Positions 35,470-44,319 of a stretch of DNA of 64,000 bases are shown here, in pieces. Where the stretch lies: the NCBI GenBank assembly GCA_018222965.1, contig JAAEZH010000027.1, positions 1 to 64,000 on the forward strand, given 5' to 3'. The DNA comes from Bacteroidota bacterium. Lineage in GTDB: Bacteria > Bacteroidota > Bacteroidia > Chitinophagales > Saprospiraceae. Numbering within the stretch: the first letter of the stretch is position 1; each line of letters starts with the position of its first letter. The notes beneath the pieces were generated by a model, which was not told the origin of the DNA, made no database searches, and saw only the letters and a list, made by a program, of their open reading frames with translations. Both the position numbers and the translations under genes were made by a program.

Positions 35470-36088
35470 CTTACTTTCATTTTCCCGGATTGCCACTTAA
35501 ACGCGCACTCTGACTGCACTATGTTGCCATATGCACCATAGGGGGAAGCAGCCGGAGAATCCGGAGTTTTAAGTCTAAGGGTTGCCTTTAATTGTAAATG
35601 TTAGGAAACTCTAGTGGCGGGAATTTTGGTTTTTGGATTAATGAGTTGATATTATGTTCATGTCGTTTTACTAACGCAAAGGTAGTCCGGCATGTTTGGG
35701 CTGTCAAGCCAAAAATTAACCTGAATTTGTGGTTTAGAATATAATTTCTTAACACAGCGCTTTTTTGCACCTTTATTTGGAGTCTTTGGTTGGTTTTGGC
35801 CGAATCATTCCGATTTATATGTCAGATCAGAATGTTAAAGTTTTCTTAAAATTTTTAACACCTGTGGATTTTGGCCAATTTTCACTCAAATAAGCGGATG
35901 CCGCTTTCTGGCTGTTGACTACCGTTCTCTTTCAATTTAACACCGATGCCTTAGCAGGGTGCTTGTAGTTCTAAATACCGCAGGAAGCAATAAGGTTACC
36001 AGCCAAACAGCATTTTTTTCAATAAATATGCCCTTTTGACGTAAAGTCAGAAAATAGTAACAGGATTTTCTATGCCGATTTCGGTATG
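35470..36088. other. Region of about 620 bases between the transglycosylase and bestrophin genes
   Basis: AT-rich, with no credible gene. It contains the minus-strand promoter at 35677-35707 and the transglycosylase leader. The stretch 35720-36088 has no open frame with a family signature and no clear terminator for the bestrophin gene. Confidence 0.45.
35677..35707 (-). promoter_or_regulatory. Promoter of the lytic transglycosylase gene
   Basis: On the minus strand TTG (35707-35705) is followed after 20 bases by TACCTTTG (35684-35677), an exact -7 consensus with the preferred spacing. It predicts a leader of roughly 200 bases before the start at 35469. Confidence 0.6.
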
Positions 36089-37018
36089 TCAGAAGACCTT
36101 TTCGTATAACTCTCTTTCTTTGGATTTGCCAATACTGCTGCGATCTTCCAGAATTTCGAATACATTGTTTCGAATCGTATGTGCAATATCTCCCGTAGGA
36201 AGATCATTACAATCCAGTCCGAAGGGATCTTCGATTTCCTCTCCAAGAAGTTCTACGCCCAGCAAGGCAAAGAAAATGAACATGACCAGAGGTATGGTCG
36301 CATAGTGGAAGGTGTTGATAAGGGCAAAGGGCAGCAACACGGCATAAGCAGAGATGAAAATCTTCAAATAAACACTGTAGGAAAAAGGAATAGGTGTTTT
36401 TTTGATCCGTTCACAGGCTCCCAGAATATCTAATAAGGCCTGATGTTGGGCTTTGATATTAATATAATCGCCTTCATTGATCTCTCCTTCGCGATGCCCC
36501 TGTGCGATACGGTCAAATATCTGCATGGATATGTGGTTCGGAACATGTCCTTTTTTTTCGTACTCCGCTCGTTCCACATCCTTCAGATAGATCAGCTTAT
36601 CCAATTTGGTGCCATCACGGAGGTGTTCTGCCAGTGCGTAACAAAAGTTGGAAATGTGTTTGGCAAAGAAATGTCGAACCCGCTCGTTCTTTTTGGGGAA
36701 CATGGTATTGGCATAGATCGCCAGGTTACGAGAGTGGTTTACCAGCGCACCCCATTGTTTCCGACCTTCCCACCAGCGATCATAGGCCGTATTCGTTCTG
36801 AATACCAGGAAAATACTCAGAATTACACCAAGTAAGGAAAAAACAGAGGTATTCATAGAGATGTATTCGCCCCATTCAAATTGTTCAATAAGGACGCAAA
36901 CAATAAGGGCATATACACCTATGCCTATTACTGCCCGCGAAATTCTTACCATAGTCCAGCTGGTGGCTAAATGCCGAATGTCTCCCAGCCAGTTATCGTT
37001 CGTTTTGTAATTGATCAT
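36089..37018 (-). CDS. Bestrophin-family ion channel
   Basis: 309 residues with four membrane segments. The bestrophin signatures are FRTNTAYDRWWEGR near 75 and GEEIEDPFGLDCNDLP near 265. Bacterial bestrophins form pentameric pores, usually for cations, in the inner membrane. It lies downstream of the receiver-flavoprotein gene in the same direction, with 112 bases and a direct repeat between them, so co-transcription is possible but not shown. Confidence 0.9.
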   Translation of the reverse strand: MINYKTNDNWLGDIRHLATSWTMVRISRAVIGIGVYALIVCVLIEQFEWGEYISMNTSVFSLLGVILSIFLVFRTNTAYDRWWEGRKQWGALVNHSRNLAIYANTMFPKKNERVRHFFAKHISNFCYALAEHLRDGTKLDKLIYLKDVERAEYEKKGHVPNHISMQIFDRIAQGHREGEINEGDYINIKAQHQALLDILGACERIKKTPIPFSYSVYLKIFISAYAVLLPFALINTFHYATIPLVMFIFFALLGVELLGEEIEDPFGLDCNDLPTGDIAHTIRNNVFEILEDRSSIGKSKERELYEKVF

Positions 37019-37022
37019 ATTT

Positions 37023-37074
37023 ACGTTTGATAGGTTTTATGCGTTTGACACGTTTGATAGGTTTTATGCGTTTA
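37023..37074. repeat. Two-copy direct repeat (27-base unit)
   Basis: A 27-base unit beginning ACGTTTGATAGGTTTTATGC at 37023 is repeated at 37050 for 25 bases. It lies just upstream of the bestrophin start codon, so it may carry a regulatory site. Confidence 0.75.
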
Positions 37075-37130
37075 ATGCGGAACCAACCATTTCACCTTTC
37101 ACAGGTACATCAATAACTTTCTCAAAGCCC

Positions 37131-38801
37131 TCAACTTTCTGCTAAATACTCGTGTACAAATTTTATAGCCATCGCTCCTTCTCCTACAGCGGATGCCACC
37201 CGATTCATAGCACCCGAACGTACATCCCCTGCCGCAAAGATTCCGGCTTCACTGGTTTCCAGCAGGAAGGGTTCTCTGTTTCTCTTCCAGGCTTTTGCAA
37301 ACTGGTCTCTTCTAATTAATTCCTTTCCGGTTTCTATATAACCTTTTTCATCCCGGAGCAGATTATCGGGTACCCAGTCTGTATATGGTTTGGCCCCGAT
37401 GAAAATAAAGAGTGCATCAGCGGGTACTTCTGAATAACCTCCCTGCTCCATATCTTCTATACAAAGCTTCTCCAAATGTTTTTCTCCAAAAGCTTCCTTT
37501 ACTTGTCGGTAGCCGTGTACACCAATATTGGGAATGCTGTTTATCTGATCTATCAGATAGGAAGACATGGTTGCTGTCAGGTCTGGTTTGCGTATTAATA
37601 TGTGTACTTCTTTAGCAAAGCGAGACAGGTACACCGCTCCTTGCCCGGCCGAGTTTCCTCCGCCAATAATGTACACGATCCGATCACGACAAGCATTCGC
37701 TTCGGTCATAGCTGCCCCGTAATAGATACCCGCCCCGGTGAATTTTTCAATTCCTGCTGTGGGAAGGGTACGGTAAGAAACCCCGGTAGCTAAAACGACT
37801 GCACGGGTGTTGACAGTATTGCCGTCGGCCATGAGGATCTTCTTATACTGCCCGGCAGATTCAATGCCTTTCACTTCGGTTGGAGAGAGGAACTCGACTC
37901 CAAAACGAGTCGCCTGCGTAATGGCCCTTCTCGAAAGGTCTGCGCCGCTTAAGCCATTGGGAAACCCCAGGTAGTTTTCAATCCTCGAGCTGGTTCCCGC
38001 CTGACCACCGGGAGCATGTCTTTCTACCAGTAAGGTTTTTAGCCCTTCAGAACCTCCATAAACAGCTGCTGCCAACCCGGCCGGACCTGCTCCAATAATA
38101 ACGACATCGTATAATTCGTGTTCGGCAGAAGATCGGAGCCCGACTTTCTCTGCTACTACTTTTATGTCCGGATCCTCCTCCCAGCTGCCGTCTTCAAAAA
38201 CAACGACCGGGAATTTTTCCGCTCCGATTTGCATGACTTCCATGATCTCTCCGGCTTTCCGGTCCAGGCTGATGTCCAGCCAGTGGTAGGGCACCAGGTT
38301 GCCCGCCAGAAAGTCTTTAACCTTATGAGACTTTGGAGAATATTGATATCCGATAACTTTGATGCCCGATAATTCGGGAATGTGATCCAATTGCCACTCC
38401 TCCAATAGCTCATCCAGCACCGGATACATTTTCTCTTCCGGGGGGTCCCAGGGTTTCATCAGGTAATAATCCAGATTAACATCATTAATGGCCCGGATAG
38501 CAATATCCTTATCAGAATAAGCAGTAAGCAACACCCGCTTTGCCTGCGGATAAAATTTGCGGGCCTTATCCAGAAAATCTACTCCCATCATTCCCGGCAT
38601 CCGTTGATCGGAGAGAAACAAAGCAATATCTGCGCCTTGTTTTTTGAGTGCTTCAACCGCTTCAAGTGCTCGTTCGGGAGATTCTTCGTTTAGAATGCGG
38701 TATTCTTTCTTATATCGGTTCCGAAGATCTCGCTTGATCGACCGAATCACCTGCGGATCGTCATCGATCGAAAATATAATAGGTTTCTTATCAGTGGCCA
38801 T
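37131..38801 (-). CDS. Receiver - glutaredoxin-like - thioredoxin-reductase-like flavoprotein fusion
   Basis: 556 residues. Receiver domain (8-130): acidic pocket SIDDDP, phospho-acceptor D65 in LFLSDQRMPG, and K116. A thioredoxin/glutaredoxin-like domain follows (145-225), whose active site reads SPKS in place of CPxC. The C-terminal half is a thioredoxin-reductase-like FAD/NAD(P)H module (230-556) with GAGPAG, GGGNSAGQGAVYLSRFA and AGDVRSGAMNRVA, but no CxxC disulfide. It is probably a flavoprotein whose electron output or affinity is set by phosphorylation; the reaction is unknown. The cognate kinase is almost certainly the gene immediately upstream (38892-40298). No CxxC pair remains anywhere, so classical thioredoxin reduction is unlikely. 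Confidence 0.9.
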   Translation of the reverse strand: MATDKKPIIFSIDDDPQVIRSIKRDLRNRYKKEYRILNEESPERALEAVEALKKQGADIALFLSDQRMPGMMGVDFLDKARKFYPQAKRVLLTAYSDKDIAIRAINDVNLDYYLMKPWDPPEEKMYPVLDELLEEWQLDHIPELSGIKVIGYQYSPKSHKVKDFLAGNLVPYHWLDISLDRKAGEIMEVMQIGAEKFPVVVFEDGSWEEDPDIKVVAEKVGLRSSAEHELYDVVIIGAGPAGLAAAVYGGSEGLKTLLVERHAPGGQAGTSSRIENYLGFPNGLSGADLSRRAITQATRFGVEFLSPTEVKGIESAGQYKKILMADGNTVNTRAVVLATGVSYRTLPTAGIEKFTGAGIYYGAAMTEANACRDRIVYIIGGGNSAGQGAVYLSRFAKEVHILIRKPDLTATMSSYLIDQINSIPNIGVHGYRQVKEAFGEKHLEKLCIEDMEQGGYSEVPADALFIFIGAKPYTDWVPDNLLRDEKGYIETGKELIRRDQFAKAWKRNREPFLLETSEAGIFAAGDVRSGAMNRVASAVGEGAMAIKFVHEYLAES

Positions 38802-38818
38802 GAGGGGGAAATAGTTTG

Positions 38819-38882
38819 TCCCGATAGCTATCGGGATGAGTTTGGGTTTGGGTTTGGGTTTGGGTTTGAGTTTGGGTTTGAG
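38819..38882. repeat. Palindrome plus (GGGTTT)n telomere-like tract
   Basis: The 18-base perfect palindrome TCCCGATAGCTATCGGGA (38819-38836) is followed by six-base repeats of the type TTTGGG/TTTGAG up to 38882. It lies between the kinase stop (38892) and the receiver-flavoprotein start (38801). The palindrome is a motif I have often seen between genes in Bacteroidota. Confidence 0.85.
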
Positions 38883-38891
38883 AGTGAGGAT

Positions 38892-40298
38892 TTATTCTGT
38901 TGGTATCATGATTCGGAAAGTAGTCTTGCCTGGCTCAGATTCAACCTCAATGCGTCCTTTCATGCGATCCACGATTCTTTTGGTAATATCCAGCCCCATA
39001 CCGGTTCCTTCTCCAATTCCTTTAGTCGTGAAAAAAGGATCATAGATTCGACTCAAGACTTCATCCGGAATGCCCGGGCCGTTGTCGGTGATTTCCACAC
39101 AGACGTATTGTCTTACTGCTTCGGCGCGAATGCTGAGGGTTCCTTTTTCCGGGAGTGCATCCAGCGCGTTGTCAATGATATTGGTCCAAACCTGATTGAG
39201 TTCATTGACATGCGCCTTGACCGTAGGGAGGTCTTCCGGAAAAGATTTCTCCAGTATTACCTGCTTTCGTTTAATCTTGTGTTTTAGGATCATCAGCGTA
39301 GAATAGATCCCCTCTTTTACCTGAATAGAATCCTTCGCCCCGGATTTGTCCATGTGTGAATAATCTTTTATGGAGCGAACCAGGTTAGAAATGCGATCTG
39401 CCGCTTCCCGAATTTCACCGATAAGGGTTTCCAGACTCAGGGTGCTTTCGAGCCACCACAGGATAGCCGGAAGATCCTTGCCCTGGATAATTCCCTCAAT
39501 TTTCTCCAGATCATCTGTTGAAAGCGAGTAATCGGCAAACGTATTAGCGAGGTCATCCCCGTCATCGATCCCGTGGTCCTCGAGCCAATCGATAAGGTCG
39601 TCCTCAATTTCGGAACGTTCTAAAACGGATAAATCTTCATTTATTCCGGCTTCAACCTTAGCAAAAAGCAGATCGTTTACCTGGTCGGTCTGTTCGGGGG
39701 TGACCCTCATGTTCATGATGGCCTTAAATTTTTCGGGAGTGCTATGTACTTTCCCATGTAGTTCTCTGGCTGTACGTACCATCGCAGAGGCAGGGTTATT
39801 GAGCTCATGGGCCAATCCGGCAGACAGCTTACCCAACGCCAGGAGTTTCTCATTTTGCGTGCGCATCTGGGTGAAGTTCCGGATGCGGTTAGACATGAGT
39901 GCCACCAGGTTTTGTACCAGGTCGTAATCGACATTGACCAATTCGATAAAATGATCGCGATGCAATTCCAGGACATAGGTATCCTGGAGTGCACGGCCAT
40001 TTGCCCGGGATTCCTGCATGCGGGAAAAGGGCAGTACACCGGTGGTATAGCCTGCTTCATTGGTACCAAATTCGCGGTATTCTCCGCCTTGTTCAAATTC
40101 AATGATGTATTCGCCCTCCATAATAATCTGCATACTGGTAGTAGGCTTTTCAGGGTAAAACAGCAGATCTCCTGCCGGATAGAGGAGGTATTCAGATTTA
40201 CTGATCAGCCAGCTCAGACTTTCGTCGGATATTCCTTTATATCCTTCAAAGTTGCGCAGGCGTTCCAGCAAATCAGCGGGTTTATCGATTTGCTTCAT
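38892..40298 (-). CDS. Sensor histidine kinase with N-terminal cyclic-nucleotide-binding domain
   Basis: 468 residues, no membrane segment, so cytoplasmic. Residues 20-125 form a cNMP-binding (CAP-like) domain, including YPAGDLLFYPEKP and a segment with the phosphate-binding-cassette position RMQESRANGRALQ. A HisKA helix carries H164 in GLAHELNNPASA, and the ATPase part has N377 (NIIDNALDA), DNGPGIP and GEGTGMGLDI. About 130 residues lie between the His helix and the ATPase. It should autophosphorylate and pass phosphate to the receiver of the next gene (38801-37131). The nearest cyclase gene is divergent, starting 227 bases away. I infer cAMP, or a related nucleotide, as its ligand. Confidence 0.9.
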   Translation of the reverse strand: MKQIDKPADLLERLRNFEGYKGISDESLSWLISKSEYLLYPAGDLLFYPEKPTTSMQIIMEGEYIIEFEQGGEYREFGTNEAGYTTGVLPFSRMQESRANGRALQDTYVLELHRDHFIELVNVDYDLVQNLVALMSNRIRNFTQMRTQNEKLLALGKLSAGLAHELNNPASAMVRTARELHGKVHSTPEKFKAIMNMRVTPEQTDQVNDLLFAKVEAGINEDLSVLERSEIEDDLIDWLEDHGIDDGDDLANTFADYSLSTDDLEKIEGIIQGKDLPAILWWLESTLSLETLIGEIREAADRISNLVRSIKDYSHMDKSGAKDSIQVKEGIYSTLMILKHKIKRKQVILEKSFPEDLPTVKAHVNELNQVWTNIIDNALDALPEKGTLSIRAEAVRQYVCVEITDNGPGIPDEVLSRIYDPFFTTKGIGEGTGMGLDITKRIVDRMKGRIEVESEPGKTTFRIMIPTE

Positions 40299-40524
40299 TC
40301 GTTTAGGTTGATAGTCTGCTTAGGAGGATTCCATTATGCACAGACTGTAAGGCAAACAACAAAATGGAAAATATAGTTTTTCCGGCAAATTGTCAGGCAA
40401 CTTCGAGTTTTAAGTAAATTCCCCGAAAGGGGGCAAAAAACCCAATCAGATAAGCGATATTGAGACAGGTTTTGCAATCCGACGGCTGTTTGCCATTTTT
40501 GCAATAGTAGTGTTATGATCTGAA
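40299..40524. promoter_or_regulatory. Divergent promoter region of the kinase and the sensor cyclase
   Basis: 226 bases between two divergent start codons. A CCCCGAAAGGGGG hairpin lies near 40421. I could not place exact TAnnTTTG boxes, so promoters are inferred only from the gene layout. Confidence 0.4.
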
Positions 40525-43500
40525 ATGAACCGAAAATTCTTATATCCGTTGTTTTGCCTGTTTCTTCAGGCTGCTATTCTGTCGGGACAGACTACCGACT
40601 GGCAGTTGCGGATCTATGGATTTGAGGAAGGCTTGTCTCATCGAAATGTTTTTTGCGTACAGCAAGACAGCAGCGGATATTTGTGGATTGCTACGGTTAA
40701 TGGACTGAATCGCTACGACGGCTATGAATTTACACAGATAAATAATAATACCCGACCGGATCTCCTGGCACAGGACTATGTATCGGATATTTATTGCGAC
40801 AAGGAGAACCACCTGTGGCTGGCACATCCAAACTTCCTCACCGGACTAAACTCGGTCGAGTTTACTTCAGAAAAATTAACGGTTAATCCGCACTCTTTGG
40901 CTCGCGGGGCTGAATGGAGTCCCAATTACATAGCAGCAGATGCTGCCGGCAATTTATGGATCAGCACTTTCGCCGAATTGGAAGGGCTGGCGTTCCTGCA
41001 ATGCTTTTCGCCGGAAGGCGAATTACTTCTTGAACGCAAGTTGGACGGGCGTTTTGAAAAACGGCCATTGTTGATCCACAATGGAGAAGTTTATGTAAGT
41101 GGGAGTGAAAATGAGGTATGGCGTATCACTATGTATGGAACGCTGGAAGAAAAATACACTTTCTCTTTTCAGGGAAATGATCCCTCTGCTTCCCGAATCG
41201 TTGAAATCAAAGAAGATTATGAAGGACGTTTGTTGGTCCTGCTGGCCAATGGTTCGATCTATTTCAAAAATCCGGGAAGCGATGAATTTATCGTTCATCC
41301 GATTAGCGCCTCCTTAGCCGGAACAGACGTATTTGAAACCCTGCTGGCAACCCCGGAAGGCGATCTTTGGCTGGCATCCAAAAACGGATTAATCCTTTTT
41401 GAAGGGAAAACGGGCAATTGGTGGGATTTTCACCGCGATATCCGGGAGCAAACCCGACATGATCTTCAATACAGACAGATTTATTCAGATGCTTCCGGTG
41501 TGGTATGGGTCGCTTCCGATTTTGGCCTGATAAAACTGGTGCGCCGGCGGCAGTTCTTTTATTCACATCTGAGTGGCGGCAATTCTTATTGCAGCAGTGG
41601 CTTTTGCAGTATTCGCGGAATCACGGAAGACAATCAGGGGCAGATCTATTTTTCTTATTACAACTCGGTTCACCGGCTGGATCCCAACTCCGGAATTAGC
41701 AGCCCCTTGTTTCCGGATAATGAATTTGTAAATGCGCCTTTTGGTTTGCAGTGGTATGAAAACAAACTATATACCGGAAATGGCATGCGCATCGACCCGG
41801 TCAGCCTGGCGGTAGATACGTTGTTTGAAGGTAAAATTACCGATGCAGGACATCCGATTATCGGGCCTTCCGGCAAATTGTGGATCGGGTACCAAAATAA
41901 GCTCCATGTTGTGGATAAGGGAGGGAAGCCCGAAAGATATATGGATGTAGAAGAGGTGCTTGATACCTTTACGCTCCAAATTACGCACCTTCACTTTGGT
42001 CAGCGAAGTGGCCAGTTGTGGGTGGGTACCGTGAAAGGAGGCTTGTTTCAGCTGGATGTAGAATCGGGCGATTTTAAATCATTCAGGACTACTGAGAATG
42101 GCTTGCAGCACAACCGCATATTAGCAACATATGAAGACCCAAACGGCCATCTCTGGATAGCTACCGCTTCGGGTTTGCACGAAATAGATCTGGTCAATGA
42201 ATCCATTCAGATTTGGGATATGGAACGCGGGCTGCCGAATAACTTTATCAACGGGATATTACCGGAGGGGGATTCCTGCTTGTGGGTTAGCACAGACAAT
42301 GGTATGTCGAGGATCAGTTTGGAAACCGAACGTTGTTTCAATTTCTATCGGGAAGATGGCCTTCCGGCGAATGAATTTAACCGCATCTCCTTTTACCGCG
42401 CTACATCCGGACGGCTGTACTTTGGCGGCTTAAACGGGGTAGTTTCTTTCTTTCCGGACCCTGAATTTGTCTGGGCTCGAAATCGGCGTCAGGCCAAGTT
42501 GCTGCTGACCAATTTTTCCAAGTTTGACGGGGATATTGATTCTATGATCAGCCTGCCGGTGCGCTCAAATCCGGGCACCCCCATTCACTTGTCCTGGAGG
42601 GATAAGTTCTTCACTTTCAGTTTTGCCCTGGCAGACTATGTGAGCCCGCGTGAAAATCGATACTCTTATCGACTCCGGGGCTATGACCGCGAATGGTCGG
42701 AACCTACCACCGTGCCTACTGCCCGATACAATAATATACCTGCCGGCGATTATACTTTCGAAGTGCGGGCGGCATCCGGTAATAATGCATGGAGTCCGCA
42801 AGTGCTGGAAGTACCTCTCAAAATAGAGCAGGCCTATTACAAAAGTTTATGGTTTATCGGGATGTGCGGCTTATTGTTGGCCGGAATGGTCTATGGCTTC
42901 ATGCGCTATCGCATCTATACCATCCGCAAGCGGGAACGGGAGCTGGAGGAAGAGGTGCGCCGCCGTACCCTGGAACTGGAAGAAGAAAAAGCCAAATCGG
43001 ATGACCTGCTGCTCAATATTCTACCCGCAGAAACTGCCGAAGAGCTCAAGAGTAATGGTTCGGCGAAAGCCCAGCGATTTGAATCGGTGACTGTCATGTT
43101 TTCTGATTTTATCGGCTTTACCAATATTGCCGAAAAGCTCGAACCGGAGCAACTCGTAAAAGAAATCGATTATTGCTTTCGGGCCTTTGATGAGATCATG
43201 GAGATGTATGGGGTCGAGAAAATCAAGACCATCGGAGATGCATATATGTGTGTGGGCGGATTGCCTGGAACTTCCCAAAAGGCAGCCGTTCAGGTAGTCA
43301 AAGCTGCTTTGGAAATGCAATCTTTTATGCATGCAATTGCTGTGGAGCGAGACCTCTCCGGTAAGCCCCACTTTGAAGCGCGGATCGGCATCCATTCGGG
43401 ACCGGTTGTTGCCGGGATTGTCGGAATAAAGAAATTTGCCTACGATATTTGGGGGGATACCGTAAATATTGCCGCCAGATTGGAAAGCAAAGGGAAATCC

Positions 43501-43641
43501 GGAAAAGTAAACATCAGCAAATCGACCTATGAACTGGTAAAAGATGTTTTCAATTGTAGTCCTCGCGGAAAGATCAAGGTGAAGAACAAAGGAGATATTG
43601 AAATGTATTATGTGGAGGGACTGAAAATGAAAGAAGTATGA
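40525..43641 (+). CDS. Beta-propeller (HTCS-like) sensor fused to class III adenylate cyclase
   Basis: 1038 residues. A signal peptide (1-22) is followed by two seven-bladed-type propellers built from Reg_prop repeats (30-650; e.g. GLSHRNVFCVQQDSSGYLWIA and HLWIATASGLHEID), a Y_Y_Y domain (about 700-765), a membrane helix (773-793), a coiled coil (800-825) and a cyclase domain. Cyclase residues D861 and D905 (metal), K901 and D974 (adenine), and N981 and R985 are all present, so cAMP is the predicted product. Hybrid two-component sensors of Bacteroidota have this outer part with a kinase; here the output is a cyclase. The periplasmic ligand is unknown. It is divergent from the cNMP-binding kinase and overlaps moaD by four bases. 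Confidence 0.92.
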   Translation: MNRKFLYPLFCLFLQAAILSGQTTDWQLRIYGFEEGLSHRNVFCVQQDSSGYLWIATVNGLNRYDGYEFTQINNNTRPDLLAQDYVSDIYCDKENHLWLAHPNFLTGLNSVEFTSEKLTVNPHSLARGAEWSPNYIAADAAGNLWISTFAELEGLAFLQCFSPEGELLLERKLDGRFEKRPLLIHNGEVYVSGSENEVWRITMYGTLEEKYTFSFQGNDPSASRIVEIKEDYEGRLLVLLANGSIYFKNPGSDEFIVHPISASLAGTDVFETLLATPEGDLWLASKNGLILFEGKTGNWWDFHRDIREQTRHDLQYRQIYSDASGVVWVASDFGLIKLVRRRQFFYSHLSGGNSYCSSGFCSIRGITEDNQGQIYFSYYNSVHRLDPNSGISSPLFPDNEFVNAPFGLQWYENKLYTGNGMRIDPVSLAVDTLFEGKITDAGHPIIGPSGKLWIGYQNKLHVVDKGGKPERYMDVEEVLDTFTLQITHLHFGQRSGQLWVGTVKGGLFQLDVESGDFKSFRTTENGLQHNRILATYEDPNGHLWIATASGLHEIDLVNESIQIWDMERGLPNNFINGILPEGDSCLWVSTDNGMSRISLETERCFNFYREDGLPANEFNRISFYRATSGRLYFGGLNGVVSFFPDPEFVWARNRRQAKLLLTNFSKFDGDIDSMISLPVRSNPGTPIHLSWRDKFFTFSFALADYVSPRENRYSYRLRGYDREWSEPTTVPTARYNNIPAGDYTFEVRAASGNNAWSPQVLEVPLKIEQAYYKSLWFIGMCGLLLAGMVYGFMRYRIYTIRKRERELEEEVRRRTLELEEEKAKSDDLLLNILPAETAEELKSNGSAKAQRFESVTVMFSDFIGFTNIAEKLEPEQLVKEIDYCFRAFDEIMEMYGVEKIKTIGDAYMCVGGLPGTSQKAAVQVVKAALEMQSFMHAIAVERDLSGKPHFEARIGIHSGPVVAGIVGIKKFAYDIWGDTVNIAARLESKGKSGKVNISKSTYELVKDVFNCSPRGKIKVKNKGDIEMYYVEGLKMKEV

Positions 43642-43886
43642 ATGTAAATATTTTGGCTTTCGGCATCACCAAAGAAATTCTGGGCAGTCGCAGCCTGAAT
43701 CTGGACCTGCCACTCGACAATGGTGCGACCGTGGAAGATCTGCGGGAATATCTATTTGAGAAATATCCCGAACTAAAAAAACTCAATTCGCTGGGAATAG
43801 CTCAGGGAACCGTATATGCCCAGGACGATGATCGCCTAAATCCGGCAGAGGAGATTGCATTAATTCCACCCGTTAGTGGAGGCTAG
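43638..43886 (+). CDS. moaD: Molybdopterin synthase sulfur-carrier subunit MoaD
   Basis: 82 residues, ubiquitin-like fold (start MNVNILAFGITKEILG), with the required C-terminal Gly-Gly (IPPVSGG). The terminal glycine is adenylated and thiolated to donate sulfur for the molybdenum cofactor. It overlaps the cyclase stop by four bases and is followed by moaE after 11 bases. Confidence 0.93.
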   Translation: MNVNILAFGITKEILGSRSLNLDLPLDNGATVEDLREYLFEKYPELKKLNSLGIAQGTVYAQDDDRLNPAEEIALIPPVSGG

Positions 43887-43897
43887 TTCATATTTTT

Positions 43898-44317
43898 ATG
43901 GAAATTGACATTATTATATCTGATCAGCCCCTGGATGTACAATCTTGTCTGAATAAGGTTGCCGATAATGCAGCAGGTGGAATCGACATCTTCGTAGGAA
44001 CCGTCCGGGAATGGACCCGTGGCCGAAAGGTGGTCCGTCTGGAGTTTGAAGCCTACGAAAAGATGGCCGTTCAGGAGATGCGCAAGATCGCCGAAAAAGC
44101 AGTCGATGAATACGAGCTTTGTAAAATGGCGATCTACCACCGGGTTGGCCGTCTGGATATTGGCGAAATTCCGGTTATTATTGCTGCTTCAGCGCCCCAC
44201 CGGGGAGCGGCTTTCGAAGCTTGCCGCTATGCCATTGATACCTTAAAAGAAACGGTTCCGATCTGGAAGAAGGAAATTTTTTCAGACGGCGAGGTCTGGG
44301 TATCGGCTACGCCCTGA
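43898..44317 (+). CDS. moaE: Molybdopterin synthase catalytic subunit MoaE
   Basis: 139 residues of usual length. The family core is present: FVGTVREWTRGRKVVRLEFEA, the HRVGRLDIGE segment, and the ETVPIWKKEIFSDGEVW end that forms the MoaD-binding and active site. It converts precursor Z to molybdopterin with MoaD. It converges with the mobA gene, with only two bases between the stops. Confidence 0.95.
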   Translation: MEIDIIISDQPLDVQSCLNKVADNAAGGIDIFVGTVREWTRGRKVVRLEFEAYEKMAVQEMRKIAEKAVDEYELCKMAIYHRVGRLDIGEIPVIIAASAPHRGAAFEACRYAIDTLKETVPIWKKEIFSDGEVWVSATP

Positions 44318-44319
44318 TT

